From Alistipes sp. (GTDB lineage Bacteria > Bacteroidota > Bacteroidia > Bacteroidales > Rikenellaceae): a stretch of 64,000 nt of DNA. The translations under genes were made by a program, and so were the position numbers. Of the stretch, positions 34,686 through 44,218 are shown in pieces (position 1 is the first letter of the stretch; each line of letters opens with the position of its first letter). The notes beneath the pieces are model-generated. The model did no database searches. It saw only the letters and a list, made by a program, of their open reading frames with translations, and had not been told where the DNA came from. The stretch is from contig JAFWYM010000044.1 in assembly GCA_017517705.1 (NCBI GenBank), forward strand, positions 62,001 through 126,000, in the 5' to 3' direction.

Positions 34686-34781
34686 TAACACACTGTAAAT
34701 CAACATATTATATCACAGCTCGCAAAAACAGAGTGTTGTCATAGATACAACTATCTGATAATCAATAGATTTAGTAATCGA

Positions 34782-34821
34782 ATACACGCTTGTTAGAATA
34801 TTTTTTCTAACAAGCGTGTAT
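34782..34821. terminator. Strong hairpin terminator after the TPR gene
   Basis: A perfect 17-base stem: 34782-34798 with 34805-34821, 6-base loop. It separates the TPR gene from the DUF3244 gene. Confidence 0.85.
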
Positions 34822-34902
34822 ATTATTGATAATCACTATATTACCATTAAAGTTGTTAGGCTGTTTTTTATATATAAAGCGAATAAATAATGATATTTAC
34901 CT

Positions 34903-34910
34903 TAATTTTG
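34903..34910 (+). promoter_or_regulatory. -7 box for the DUF3244 gene
   Basis: TAATTTTG, 29 bases before the ATG. No clear -33 box at the usual distance, which leaves room for an activator. Confidence 0.5.
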
Positions 34911-34938
34911 TAAGGTGGTTAATTTAAATACATAAGCT

Positions 34939-35340
34939 ATGAAAAGAACTTTTTTACGCATGCTACTACTTATTGTAGCAATCAATTTTCTCCCAACTAC
35001 ATCTTCAAGCGCAATAGCATCAGGAGATGACGATAAGCTACCAAACAAGTACTCTCCAATTATTGTAACTAAAAAAGGGGCAAATGGCAATATTCATAGA
35101 GGTATAGAGCCTATAGAGGCATATTATCAAAACTCCTTTGTCTACTTCACATTTATGGATAATTTAGGAGAGTTGGATATTAACATATATAATATAGATA
35201 ACGAAGAGAGCATCTATGAAAATGTTAATAGCGGAACTTCAACGCTATCTATTGATATATCCTCATTAGGATGTGGTTCTCATTATATACTCATTGAGGT
35301 CTCTAATGGCGACACATATTGGGGAGAATACTATCTGTAA
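34939..35340 (+). CDS. DUF3244-like secreted protein
   Basis: 133 residues. Signal peptide-like start (FLRMLLLIVAINFLPTTSSSA). The mature part is a small beta sandwich with LDINIYNIDNEESIY, LSIDISSLGCGSHYILIEVSNGDTYWGEYYL, matching the DUF3244 pattern and resembling the C-terminal domains of T9SS cargo. In Bacteroides, C10 proteases are often paired with small secreted inhibitors; this protein lies just before a C10 gene and could be one, but DUF3244 is not proven to inhibit. AT-rich. Confidence 0.65.
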   Translation: MKRTFLRMLLLIVAINFLPTTSSSAIASGDDDKLPNKYSPIIVTKKGANGNIHRGIEPIEAYYQNSFVYFTFMDNLGELDINIYNIDNEESIYENVNSGTSTLSIDISSLGCGSHYILIEVSNGDTYWGEYYL

Positions 35341-35490
35341 CAATAATCTCCCCATTCAAGTTATAAAACAGAATTTATTATCAAACTATTAAACAACAAA
35401 GCTATGAAAAAATTGTGTATATACCAACCATTGTTAAGGTTAGAGCACTAAAATCTATATCTACTGATATTATCATTTTAAATAATTGTT

Positions 35491-35498
35491 TATCTTTG
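35491..35498 (+). promoter_or_regulatory. -7 box for the C10 peptidase
   Basis: TATCTTTG, 41 bases before the ATG. The 200-base stretch before it (35341-35539) holds only a 15-codon frame at 35404-35451 beginning MKKLCIYQPLLR, which may be a remnant. Confidence 0.55.
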
Positions 35499-35539
35499 CA
35501 TATGGATAGCATATGCTTTAGATATAAATCCAAACAGCC

Positions 35540-36967
35540 ATGAGAAAAATATTTTTATTTTGCATAGTATTTATAGCGTTTGCATCTTGCCAACGTGATG
35601 ACGTATCCACGAATAATAGCACAAATGATTATTGTGAGCCTTGTAGCAAAACATCTGTTCGACCTATCTCGGAGGCTCTTGACGACCTTAACCAAACACT
35701 TGATGCTATTTACACAGGAACTCGCGCTAATGATAGGAAATCGTATTCTAAGAGTAATGTGAGAACATTTGTTTTAGATCATATTACAAGGTCGAATGTA
35801 AAAATAGATCTCCCTGACACATTAGTATACATCGTAGATTTCGATAACGGTGACGGATATGCCATATTAGGAGCGCAATATGATATCTCACCAATCTTTT
35901 CAATTACTGAAAACGGAACTTTTGATACGGATAAATTTGCTGAGGCAATTAGACATGAAGTAAAAAATAATATTATTACACTTGAGGAGTGTGAGCAACG
36001 CTCGTTAGAAAGCGTAGAGGAACATGATCTTAACCATCTTTCTACTGACGACAGCTTTGTTTATGAACTTATGGCAAGTTATGTAATAGATGATGCAATA
36101 GATGGTCCTATTATTCTTGACCCAACACCAGTCACACCTCCCATCACACCACCATCCTTAATAAGAACTACAACATATACCACAATGGAAATCGTCGAGC
36201 ATTACCCTCCATTACTAACAACGACATGGCATCAGTGGGAGCCGTTTAATCTTAAATGCGAAAATGATGAATCAGAATTGTGCCCGACAGGATGTACCGT
36301 AACGGCTTTAGCTCAGATAATAGCCTATCACGAATATCCTCAAAACCTAACGTGTTGTGGAGTGCCAATATCATGGGATGTGGTAAAGGGGTATGATAGC
36401 GAGGTATCGTATACAGACGATTCAGACACAATAGTACAACTCAGCTGCTTGTGTCGTGAATTGGGGAAAAGTAATTATTGTGATGTAAATTATACCCCTA
36501 CAGGTAGTTCATCTAATGCAACAAAAGCTAAAAATGCTTTTGAGGAACTAAAATACAAAAATGTTGACAAACGTTTAGGGTTTGAAGAGGCTGACATATC
36601 CGCAGTTATCAATATGATAAAAAAAAACAAGCCTGTATATGTAGGTGCACATAAAACTATAAATAATGGTCATGCCATGGTATATGATGGATATGTAAAG
36701 AGAAGACCTAAAACTACTACAACTTGTTATTTTAGCGATGGCTCTTACGATACGACCATCACATATGGAAGTATGCAGAATTTATTCCACATAGCCTGGG
36801 GATACACGGATGGATTGCATAATGGATATTATTTGGCAACCAATGAAATCGACAGTAACAAGAGATATGCACAAATATCTGATAAAGAATACACTAAAGA
36901 CACAGATGACCCAGACCTATATAGATATTACGATAGATATTTTAGAATCATTACGTATAATCTATAA
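35540..36967 (+). CDS. C10 (streptopain) family cysteine peptidase, lipoprotein precursor
   Basis: 475 residues. Lipobox FASC (C17). A propeptide-like region to about residue 200 includes VYIVDFDNGDGYAILGA, the Spi-like pro-domain pattern of C10 enzymes. The mature domain has LLTTTWHQWEPFN, catalytic C252 in CPTGCTVTALAQIIAYHEYP and H378 in NNGHAMVYDGY, and the late motif HIAWGYTDGLHNGYYL. Such enzymes in Bacteroides fragilis (Bfp) are surface or secreted and are activated by removal of the pro-domain. The gene is AT-rich and likely acquired along with its neighbour. Confidence 0.92.
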   Translation: MRKIFLFCIVFIAFASCQRDDVSTNNSTNDYCEPCSKTSVRPISEALDDLNQTLDAIYTGTRANDRKSYSKSNVRTFVLDHITRSNVKIDLPDTLVYIVDFDNGDGYAILGAQYDISPIFSITENGTFDTDKFAEAIRHEVKNNIITLEECEQRSLESVEEHDLNHLSTDDSFVYELMASYVIDDAIDGPIILDPTPVTPPITPPSLIRTTTYTTMEIVEHYPPLLTTTWHQWEPFNLKCENDESELCPTGCTVTALAQIIAYHEYPQNLTCCGVPISWDVVKGYDSEVSYTDDSDTIVQLSCLCRELGKSNYCDVNYTPTGSSSNATKAKNAFEELKYKNVDKRLGFEEADISAVINMIKKNKPVYVGAHKTINNGHAMVYDGYVKRRPKTTTTCYFSDGSYDTTITYGSMQNLFHIAWGYTDGLHNGYYLATNEIDSNKRYAQISDKEYTKDTDDPDLYRYYDRYFRIITYNL

Positions 36968-37000
36968 AAAAGTTTTAAGTTGCATCTTATTGTTACAACC

Positions 37001-37546
37001 ATGAGAAGAGTATTCTCACTATTAATAGCGTTGATTGTGGTGGCAGTACCGGCACTGGCGCAGGAGAGCAGACCTGAGGAGGAGCAGCCACGGGCGATAT
37101 TTGAGTCGCGGGTAGACATCGGTGGATTTATCCCCTTAGATAATGATGAATTCTACGGATGGATGTTGAAAACGGACTTCGGAGCACGTATAAAGGAGAG
37201 GGTCTATGTCGGTGGCGAGGTGACTATCTTATGCAACACGTTTCAGCCCCTCGTCCGTTACTCGATGGCAGACCTATACTTCGTCGTAGCTCCAAATGTG
37301 AAGTACTACCCACGCTGTAAGAGCCGTTGTCTGACACCCTATGCAGAGGTAAGCCTCGGTGCTAATGTGAACACGCGCAACGAGTGGGGTGTTTGTATGA
37401 CAATAGGTGGAGGTCTCGACATCAAACGCTTCAACATCTCGTTAGGTTACAGGCTACTCACATCTGACGATTTTAGGGTTTATCGTAATGGCTCGGATGT
37501 GATAAGTACACTCTACCTACAATTTGGAGTACGCTTCGGAAAGTAG
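37001..37546 (+). CDS. Small outer-membrane beta-barrel protein
   Basis: 181 residues from ATG 37001 (an upstream in-frame Met at 36980 is less likely because the signal peptide MRRVFSLLIALIVVAVPALAQ starts here). The mature part has alternating strands (ARIKERVYVGGEVTIL, YAEVSLGANV, FNISLGYRLL) and ends LYLQFGVRFGK, with a terminal aromatic-rich strand for BAM insertion. About 8 strands are expected. The role is unknown. GC content returns to the surrounding level from here. Confidence 0.75.
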   Translation: MRRVFSLLIALIVVAVPALAQESRPEEEQPRAIFESRVDIGGFIPLDNDEFYGWMLKTDFGARIKERVYVGGEVTILCNTFQPLVRYSMADLYFVVAPNVKYYPRCKSRCLTPYAEVSLGANVNTRNEWGVCMTIGGGLDIKRFNISLGYRLLTSDDFRVYRNGSDVISTLYLQFGVRFGK

Positions 37547-37715
37547 AGCGATCTATCTTTATCGGTAGACAATTTATTTATTATTATCAATTACTTTAAT
37601 TGTTGACTATCTGCTATTTTCAAAAGAAATTGAGGATGATAAATTAGTATAAAATTACTGATAGGATTTAGGGAAATATTTACATTCAACCTCATAAAAA
37701 ATTGATGATAACAAC

Positions 37716-37759
37716 AAAAAGTACGAGTGGCATGTTTTGATGTCACTCGTGCTTTTTTT
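37716..37759. terminator. Intrinsic terminator before tetR
   Basis: AAAAAGTACGAGTG (37716-37729) pairs with CACTCGTGCTTTTT (37744-37757) with a 14-base loop and a T run to 37759. Confidence 0.85.
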
Positions 37760-37810
37760 CGTGTTTGGTTGAAATCGGCCAAAGAAAACTCCAAAAACTG
37801 CAAAACTTTT

Positions 37811-37841
37811 TTTGTTTTTTAAGTTTTCTTTACTACTTTTG
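37811..37841 (+). promoter_or_regulatory. Consensus promoter of the TetR-RND operon
   Basis: TTTG (37811-37814), 19-base spacer, TACTTTTG (37834-37841); start point about 18 bases before the ATG at 37866. Full match to the Bacteroidota pattern. No clear palindromic operator is visible on it. Confidence 0.75.
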
Positions 37842-37865
37842 CATCGTAAAATTGTGCAAAAAGAG

Positions 37866-38483
37866 ATGGCAAGCAGAGAGGATATTATCAAGCATACATC
37901 GAAGATGTTTATCGAGCAGGGCATAAAGGCTGTGCGCATGGACGACATTGCGCAGGAGCTAAGCATCTCTAAGCGAACACTCTACGAGCTCTTTGGCGAC
38001 AAGGAGGAGCTAATATACCAGAGCATACGCCACTACTCGGAGACCTCGCGCGAGCGTCGCATGGAAGAGATTGCCGACGTGGACAACTCGCTCGAGGTGA
38101 TGATGCTCAACCTTCGCGGTATGATGGATGTAGCGCCCATAGCGGGGCGTATGCGTCGAAATATGCGTCGCTTCTACCCCTCGGTATATAACCGCTTGGA
38201 GGAGGATGTGCAGTCGAAGTCGTACAACGACCTCGAAAACTGGATGGACAACTGCGTGGCAAACGGCTATTTCGAGAGCCACATAAACAAGGAGCGCGCG
38301 GTAAAGCTCCTACACCACTCCGTTCACGGAATGCTCATAAACACCCTCCACGACGAGGCTCCATCGGACAAGCTCATCGAGATGATGTATTACGCGCTGC
38401 TCATATTCATTCGCGGGCTATGCACCGAGAAGGGCAAAGTGGCATTCGACACCTACAAAGCAAAATATTTCGACAATATATAG
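37866..38483 (+). CDS. TetR/AcrR family transcriptional regulator
   Basis: 205 residues from ATG 37866, just after the promoter. N-terminal helix-turn-helix: IIKHTSKMFIEQGIKAVRMDDIAQELSISKRTLYELFGDKEELI. The C-terminal ligand domain is helical and poorly conserved. It is first in the efflux operon, 76 bases before the TolC gene, so it most likely represses the operon and releases it on binding an unknown compound. Confidence 0.92.
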   Translation: MASREDIIKHTSKMFIEQGIKAVRMDDIAQELSISKRTLYELFGDKEELIYQSIRHYSETSRERRMEEIADVDNSLEVMMLNLRGMMDVAPIAGRMRRNMRRFYPSVYNRLEEDVQSKSYNDLENWMDNCVANGYFESHINKERAVKLLHHSVHGMLINTLHDEAPSDKLIEMMYYALLIFIRGLCTEKGKVAFDTYKAKYFDNI

Positions 38484-38559
38484 GCAAATATTTCGTTATA
38501 GTATAGTTAGTGCTGTAGCAGCAGGCAGAGAGATAAAACAAATAAACAACATAAGTAGG

Positions 38560-39915
38560 ATGAAAAGGATTTTAATGATGATGTGTATGGGTCTCGCCTC
38601 GCTTGGCGTGGCAGAGGCTCAGGTGCAGCTCTCGCTCGACAAGGCGATAGAGATTGCACTCAACGACAACCCCACCGTCAAAGTGGCAGACTTGGAGATC
38701 GAGCGCTACGACTATGTCTACAAGCAGGCAGCATCTACGCTCTATCCGCAGATTGAGGTATCGGGACAGTATGCCTTGGCCATCCGTCGTCAGGAGATGA
38801 CCGAGGGATTCTCGTTCGGTGGTAAGAACACATTTAACGTTGCGGGTAACATATCGTTACCGCTCTTCGTGCCCTCGGTATACCGACAGATGAAGATGAC
38901 ACGCACGCAGATGGCTACAGCCGTGGAGAGCGCACGCGCAAACCGCATAGACCTCATCGCGGCGGTGCGCGCATCATACTACAACGTGCTCCTTGCGGAG
39001 CAGTCGCTCACAGTGCTCAACGAGGCCATAGCTACGACACAGCGCGTAGTGGATAACACCAAGGATCTCTACGACAACGGCCTCGCCTCGGAGTACGACT
39101 ACCTCACAGCACAGGTGCAGCTCTCGAACCTCAAGCCTCAGGTATTGCAGGCTGAGACAGCCATAGAGATCACCAAGCTACAGCTCAAGATGTATCTCTC
39201 GCTTCCCGAGGATCTCGAAATAGAGGTTAGCGGCACACTCGACGACTTCCGCACAGCGGTACTTCTCGGCACCGACTACTCGACGGACATCACCGAGAAT
39301 ACCACGCTCAAGACCTTAGACCTTCAGCGCGAGCTTCTTGAGCACCAGGAGAAGATGATACAGACGACGCGCATGCCTACACTCGTAGCCTTTGGCTCGA
39401 TATCGTACATCGGTCAGGAGCGCATCGACCTCAGCGGCCTTATGGGTGGCGCCATGGGCAGAACACGTGCATCGGCAGAGAGTCAGTCGAAGTTCTGGTG
39501 GCAGTACCCCATACAGGTGGGTGCGCAGCTCTCGATACCCATCTTCTCGGGATTGAAGAAGACAAACCAGCTCCGCGAGGTACGCAACCAGATGGCACAA
39601 CTCGACCTGCAGCGTTCATACGCCGAGGAGGGTATCCGTCTGCAGGTGCAGGCCTCGATAAACACGCTGCTCACGGCACGCGAGACGATGTTAGCGAACG
39701 AGCTCACGGTGGAGCAGGCCGAGAAGGCGTACGACATATCGCTCACACGCTACAATGCCGGTGCCGGCACAATCATCGAGCTTAACACCGCACAGCTCTC
39801 ACTCACACAGGCACAGCTAAGCTACTCACAGTCGATATACGACTACCTCGCAGCACATGCCGAGTATGAGAAGTCGCTCGGTATTGAGGAGTATCAAACA
39901 ACAAGCCTTGAGTAA
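38560..39915 (+). CDS. TolC-family outer-membrane efflux protein
   Basis: 451 residues. Signal peptide MKRILMMMCMGLASLGVAEAQ. Two OEP repeats, each with long coiled helices (LSLDKAIEIALNDNPTVKVADLEIE; ALKLQVQASINTLLTARETMLANE-type region) and the YDNGLASEYDYLTAQVQL and YNAGAGTIIELNTAQLSLTQAQ signatures. It forms the trimeric exit duct for the RND pump encoded two genes later. Confidence 0.94.
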   Translation: MKRILMMMCMGLASLGVAEAQVQLSLDKAIEIALNDNPTVKVADLEIERYDYVYKQAASTLYPQIEVSGQYALAIRRQEMTEGFSFGGKNTFNVAGNISLPLFVPSVYRQMKMTRTQMATAVESARANRIDLIAAVRASYYNVLLAEQSLTVLNEAIATTQRVVDNTKDLYDNGLASEYDYLTAQVQLSNLKPQVLQAETAIEITKLQLKMYLSLPEDLEIEVSGTLDDFRTAVLLGTDYSTDITENTTLKTLDLQRELLEHQEKMIQTTRMPTLVAFGSISYIGQERIDLSGLMGGAMGRTRASAESQSKFWWQYPIQVGAQLSIPIFSGLKKTNQLREVRNQMAQLDLQRSYAEEGIRLQVQASINTLLTARETMLANELTVEQAEKAYDISLTRYNAGAGTIIELNTAQLSLTQAQLSYSQSIYDYLAAHAEYEKSLGIEEYQTTSLE

Positions 39916-39961
39916 CCCAACAAAGGTCAAACAGAAAAAAATTAAAAAATAGATAGATAAT

Positions 39962-40978
39962 ATGAAAAAGTGTTTTATGCTTATCGTTGCAGCCGCAGCA
40001 GTAGTTGCCTGCAACTCTAACCAGAAGATGACCACCGAGGAGGCTACGACCGAGAGTGCCGTAGCCGTGAAGAGCTGCGTGGCCGAAGTGATGACCATCG
40101 ACCTCAAGGAGACCTACACGTCGGAGATTCTGCCCTACAAGGAGAACGACATAACCCCCGCGGCACAGGGCCTGCATATCGACCAGATTAAGTTCGACGT
40201 GGGCGACCGCGTAAAGGAGGGCCAGGTGGTGGCTACGCTCAACCGCACAAGCCTCAAGCAGCTCGAGATAAACCTCGCAACAATAGAGGATAGCTACAAC
40301 CGTATGAAGCCCGTACACGAGGCTGGTGGTATCTCAGACCAGCAGATCATCGAGCTCGAGAACACCCTCAACTTGCAGAAGGAGATGGTCGAGCAGATGC
40401 GCAAGAACTCAGAGATAAAGTCGCCCATCTCGGGTGTTGTTACGGCACGTAACTACGAGAATGGCGACCTCTTCGCAGGCATGCCCATCCTCCACATCAT
40501 GCAGATCAACAAGCTCAAGGTTATGGCCAACGTCTCGGAGCAGTACTATCCCAATGTTAAGGTGGGTCAGCCCGTAGAGATACACGTTGACATCTTCCCC
40601 GGCGAGGTATTCGAGGGTAAGGTGTCGCGCATCAACCCCTCGTTGGATGCTGCCACACGCACCTTTGGCGTGGAGGTGACAATCCCCAATACCAATGAGC
40701 GCTTGCGCCCGGGCATGTACGCACGCGCTACGTTTAATATGGGTCAGCGCGAGGCTGTGATGATTGACGACATCGCCGTACAGAAGCAGGCGGGCTCGTC
40801 GGAGCGCTACGTATACGTAGTAAAGGATGGCGTAGCAAACTATCGCCTTGTGGATGACGGTCGCAAGATTGATGGCAAGGTAGAGATTCGCAAGGGTGTG
40901 GAGGCCGGCGAGGAGGTTGCCACAACGTCGTTCGTGCGCCTGATGGATGGCAAGGCTGTAGAGGTTGTAAGCGAGTAA
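39962..40978 (+). CDS. RND periplasmic adaptor (membrane fusion protein), lipoprotein
   Basis: 338 residues. Lipobox VVAC (C17). HlyD-type order: lipoyl half motifs around ITPAAQGLHIDQIKFDVGDRVKEGQVVATL, a short alpha-hairpin, second lipoyl half IKSPISGVVTARNYENGDLF, then a beta-barrel and membrane-proximal domain (NERLRPGMYARATF). It links the inner-membrane pump to TolC. The hairpin is short (about 60 residues). Confidence 0.94.
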   Translation: MKKCFMLIVAAAAVVACNSNQKMTTEEATTESAVAVKSCVAEVMTIDLKETYTSEILPYKENDITPAAQGLHIDQIKFDVGDRVKEGQVVATLNRTSLKQLEINLATIEDSYNRMKPVHEAGGISDQQIIELENTLNLQKEMVEQMRKNSEIKSPISGVVTARNYENGDLFAGMPILHIMQINKLKVMANVSEQYYPNVKVGQPVEIHVDIFPGEVFEGKVSRINPSLDAATRTFGVEVTIPNTNERLRPGMYARATFNMGQREAVMIDDIAVQKQAGSSERYVYVVKDGVANYRLVDDGRKIDGKVEIRKGVEAGEEVATTSFVRLMDGKAVEVVSE

Positions 40979-41024
40979 CCCCGAGACCAATAGTTGTTAA
41001 TGTTGTAAGAAGACTATTTGAGAG

Positions 41025-44000
41025 ATGAAAATTTACGAATCAGCGGTACGAAAACCGATCTCTACCGCGCTAATATTCATAGCGGTCATCGTCTTTGGCT
41101 TATTCTCGGTAAATAAGCTCGGCGTAGACCAGTTCCCCGACATCGAGGTGCCATACATCAGCGTTATTACGATGTATCCGGGAGGTAATGCCGAGGATAT
41201 CGAGACCAACATCACCCGCGTATTGGAGGATCAGCTCAACTCTGTTGACAACCTCGATAAGATTACCTCTAAGTCATCCGATAACGTCTCTATCGTGACG
41301 ATGGAGTTCGAGTATGGATGCGACCTTACGGAGGCGGCTAACGACGTGCGCGATGTGGTGAGCCGCTCGCAGTCGCTCCTCCCCGAGGGTGTGGAGTATC
41401 CCACCGTCATGAAGTTCTCGACATCGATGATGCCTATCATGATGCTCTCTGTCACTGCGGATGAGAGCTATGCAGCCCTTGCTAAGATTCTCGATGATAA
41501 GATGGTTAACGAGCTCAACCGTATCAACGGTATCGGCTCGGTGGCAGTCATCGGTGCTCGTGAGCGCGAGGTGCAGGTAAATGTCGACCCGAAGAAGTTG
41601 GAGGCATACGGCCTTACTATCGAGTCGCTCGGTGGCATCATCGCAGCCGAGAATATCAACATCCCCGCGGGTAGCCTCGACCTTGGCAACCAGACGTTCA
41701 ACCTCAAGTCGGATTTGGAGTTCGACGACTCGCGTGAGTTGCGCGACATCGTCATCTCGAACATCGGCGGCCGTACGGTGAAGCTCACCGACGTTGCCGA
41801 GATTCGCGATACTTTGGAGAAGGCGACGATGGATGAGCGCATCAACGGTCGTCAGGGTGTGCGCGTCATCGTGCAGAAGCAGACAGGGGCCAACACCGTA
41901 AAGATTATCGAGGATGTGCAGAAGGAGCTCGAGAAGATCATCCCCACGCTACCACCCGATTGTAAGGTGGAGACCATCTTTGAGTCGTCGCGCGAGATTA
42001 ACGATGCCATCAACTCGTTGAGTGAGACCATCATGTTCGCCTTCATCTTCGTGATTTTGGTGGTTATGATATTCCTCGGACGTTGGCGTGCGACGTTTAT
42101 CATCTGCTTGACAATCCCCATTTCGCTTATCTGCGCCTTCATATACCTCTATGCCGTAGGCTCGACGCTCAACATCATATCGCTCTCGGCGCTATCTATC
42201 GCTATCGGTATGGTTGTGGATGATGCTATCGTGGTATTGGAGAACATCACCACACATATCGAGCGTGGCTCGAAGCCCAAGGAGGCGGCTATCTACGCTA
42301 CGAATGAGGTGTGGTTGTCGGTTATCGCCACAACACTCGTTGTCGTAGCTGTGTTTATGCCTCTCACGATGCTCCCCGGTATGTCGGGTATCATGTTTAG
42401 AGAGTTGGGATGGATCGTTACTATCGTTGTCAGCGTATCTACAACTGCGGCTATCACCCTCACGCCTATGATGTCGGCATATATGCTTAAGCTCGATGGT
42501 GGTGAGCATACATACAAGGGCATTGGCATCATCTATAAGCCTATCGACAAGGCCCTTAGATGGCTTGACCGCGTATACGAGAAGGCGTTGCGCTTCGTTG
42601 TGCGCTGGAAGAAGAGCACGGTGCTCGTGCTTATGGCCATCTTCGCTGTATCGCTCATGCTTATCCGTCAAGTGCCTACGGAGTTCTTCCCGCCCTCGGA
42701 TAATGCACGTATCACGATGAGCATCAAGATGCCACAGAACGTCCATGTGGACTATACAACTAAGGTGGCACGCCAGATTGACTCTATCATCGCGGAGAAG
42801 TACCCCTTCATCTTCATGGTATCTACCTCTGCGGGTGCGAACTCGTCGGATAACGCCTTTGCTGCGATGCAGACAACAGGCTCGCATATCATCAACTACA
42901 ATATGCGTATGCCTCGATTGTCGGATATGGAGCGTCCCACGATCTTCGAGATTTCGGATGAGTTGCGTAAGGATCTTGCCGCTATTCCCGAGATTCGCGA
43001 GTTTACGGTATCGCCCGGAGGTTCGGGTGGTGGCATGGGCGGTGGCTCAAGCACCGTGAATGTCAAGGTGTTTGGTCACAATATGGATAACGCCATGGCT
43101 ACGGCCAAGGATCTTCAGGCTAAGATGTCGTCGTTGAGTACGTTGCGTGACGTGAAGCTCTCGCGCGAGGACTTGCAGCCCGAGTACAACGTCATCTTCG
43201 ACCGCGAGAAGCTCGCCTACTATGGTCTTAATAGTGCCACAGCGGCGCAGTTCATACGTAACCGCATCTATGGCTACGAGTGCTCGAAGTATCGCGAGGA
43301 TGGCGACGAGTACGACATCGTGGTGCGCTACGACGAGCCATTCCGCGAGAGTATCGAGGAGGTAGAGAATATCATCCTCTACACATCTATGGGTCGTCCC
43401 ATCAGATTGAAGGAGGTTGCCGAAGTTAAGGAGGTATTCTCATCTCCCGAGATCGAGCGCGAGAATCGTCAGCGTATAGTCACTGTTGAGAGTGTTGTGG
43501 GCGCGGGCGTAGCTCTTGGCGACGCTGTAGCTGAGGTTAATGCCCTCTTGGCCGACTATGTTGCCCCTGCAGGTATCACCCTCGAACTTGGTGGTTCTAT
43601 CGAGGATCAGGGCGAGGCCTTCGGTGACATCGGTACACTCTTGATACTTATCATCGTGCTTGTGTACATCGTGATGGCTACGCAGTTCGAGTCGCTCCTA
43701 TACCCCTTCATCATCATGTTTACGCTGCCGTTCGCTATGTCGGGCGTATTTATCGCTCTGTGGCTTACAAACACGCCGCTCTCGATTATCGCGCTTATCG
43801 GTGCCATCATGCTCGTGGGTATCGTTACGAAGAATGGTATCGTGATGGTCGACTATATGAACCTCTTGGTTGAGCGTGGCATGGCCGTTGGCGATGCCGT
43901 TATCGCCGGTGGTAAGAGCCGTCTACGCCCCGTGCTTATGACATCGCTCACTACCGTGCTCGGTATGATGCCTATGGCTATGGGTATCGGCGAGGGCTCG

Positions 44001-44204
44001 GAGATATGGCAGCCTATGGGTATCTCGGTTGTTGGCGGTCTGTTGATGTCAACACTCTTGACCCTCTTCATTGTTCCTGCGCTCTACGCCATGTTGGAGG
44101 GTCGCAAGGAGCGCAAGGCGGCACGTAAGGCACGTCTGCTGGCTGAGCAGGAGGCATTCATCCGCGCACAGAAGCAAAAGGCACTGGAGGCAAATAACCA
44201 ATAA
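41025..44204 (+). CDS. RND efflux permease (AcrB/HAE1-type)
   Basis: 1059 residues, full length. Twelve TM helices in two halves with large periplasmic loops: N-terminal KPISTALIFIAVIVFGLFSV, TM4 motif GMVVDDAIVVLENI with the two proton-relay acids, second half FESLLYPFIIMFTLPFAMSGV and GIVTKNGIVMVDYMNLLVERG. It exports drugs, bile salts or other amphiphiles with proton antiport. The glycine-rich run SPGGSGGGMGGGSS in the second periplasmic part is a flexible loop. The PII-like gene follows after 14 bases. Confidence 0.96.
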   Translation: MKIYESAVRKPISTALIFIAVIVFGLFSVNKLGVDQFPDIEVPYISVITMYPGGNAEDIETNITRVLEDQLNSVDNLDKITSKSSDNVSIVTMEFEYGCDLTEAANDVRDVVSRSQSLLPEGVEYPTVMKFSTSMMPIMMLSVTADESYAALAKILDDKMVNELNRINGIGSVAVIGAREREVQVNVDPKKLEAYGLTIESLGGIIAAENINIPAGSLDLGNQTFNLKSDLEFDDSRELRDIVISNIGGRTVKLTDVAEIRDTLEKATMDERINGRQGVRVIVQKQTGANTVKIIEDVQKELEKIIPTLPPDCKVETIFESSREINDAINSLSETIMFAFIFVILVVMIFLGRWRATFIICLTIPISLICAFIYLYAVGSTLNIISLSALSIAIGMVVDDAIVVLENITTHIERGSKPKEAAIYATNEVWLSVIATTLVVVAVFMPLTMLPGMSGIMFRELGWIVTIVVSVSTTAAITLTPMMSAYMLKLDGGEHTYKGIGIIYKPIDKALRWLDRVYEKALRFVVRWKKSTVLVLMAIFAVSLMLIRQVPTEFFPPSDNARITMSIKMPQNVHVDYTTKVARQIDSIIAEKYPFIFMVSTSAGANSSDNAFAAMQTTGSHIINYNMRMPRLSDMERPTIFEISDELRKDLAAIPEIREFTVSPGGSGGGMGGGSSTVNVKVFGHNMDNAMATAKDLQAKMSSLSTLRDVKLSREDLQPEYNVIFDREKLAYYGLNSATAAQFIRNRIYGYECSKYREDGDEYDIVVRYDEPFRESIEEVENIILYTSMGRPIRLKEVAEVKEVFSSPEIERENRQRIVTVESVVGAGVALGDAVAEVNALLADYVAPAGITLELGGSIEDQGEAFGDIGTLLILIIVLVYIVMATQFESLLYPFIIMFTLPFAMSGVFIALWLTNTPLSIIALIGAIMLVGIVTKNGIVMVDYMNLLVERGMAVGDAVIAGGKSRLRPVLMTSLTTVLGMMPMAMGIGEGSEIWQPMGISVVGGLLMSTLLTLFIVPALYAMLEGRKERKAARKARLLAEQEAFIRAQKQKALEANNQ

Positions 44205-44218
44205 AACAACAAAAAGGT

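Larger units (their letters stand above)
37547..37865. other. 319-base intergenic region
   Basis: It holds a bidirectional terminator (37716-37759) and the tetR promoter (37811-37841). The AT-rich first 165 bases show nothing I can name. Confidence 0.7.

Noticed and set aside
35404..35451. 15-codon frame MKKLCIYQPLLR... between DUF3244 and C10 genes
   Set aside because: Too short and without conserved pattern; perhaps a gene remnant or chance, so not listed as a gene.
35540..36967. Type IX secretion C-terminal domain on the C10 protease
   Set aside because: The protein has a lipobox and ends with IITYNL after the catalytic domain, with no room for a CTD.
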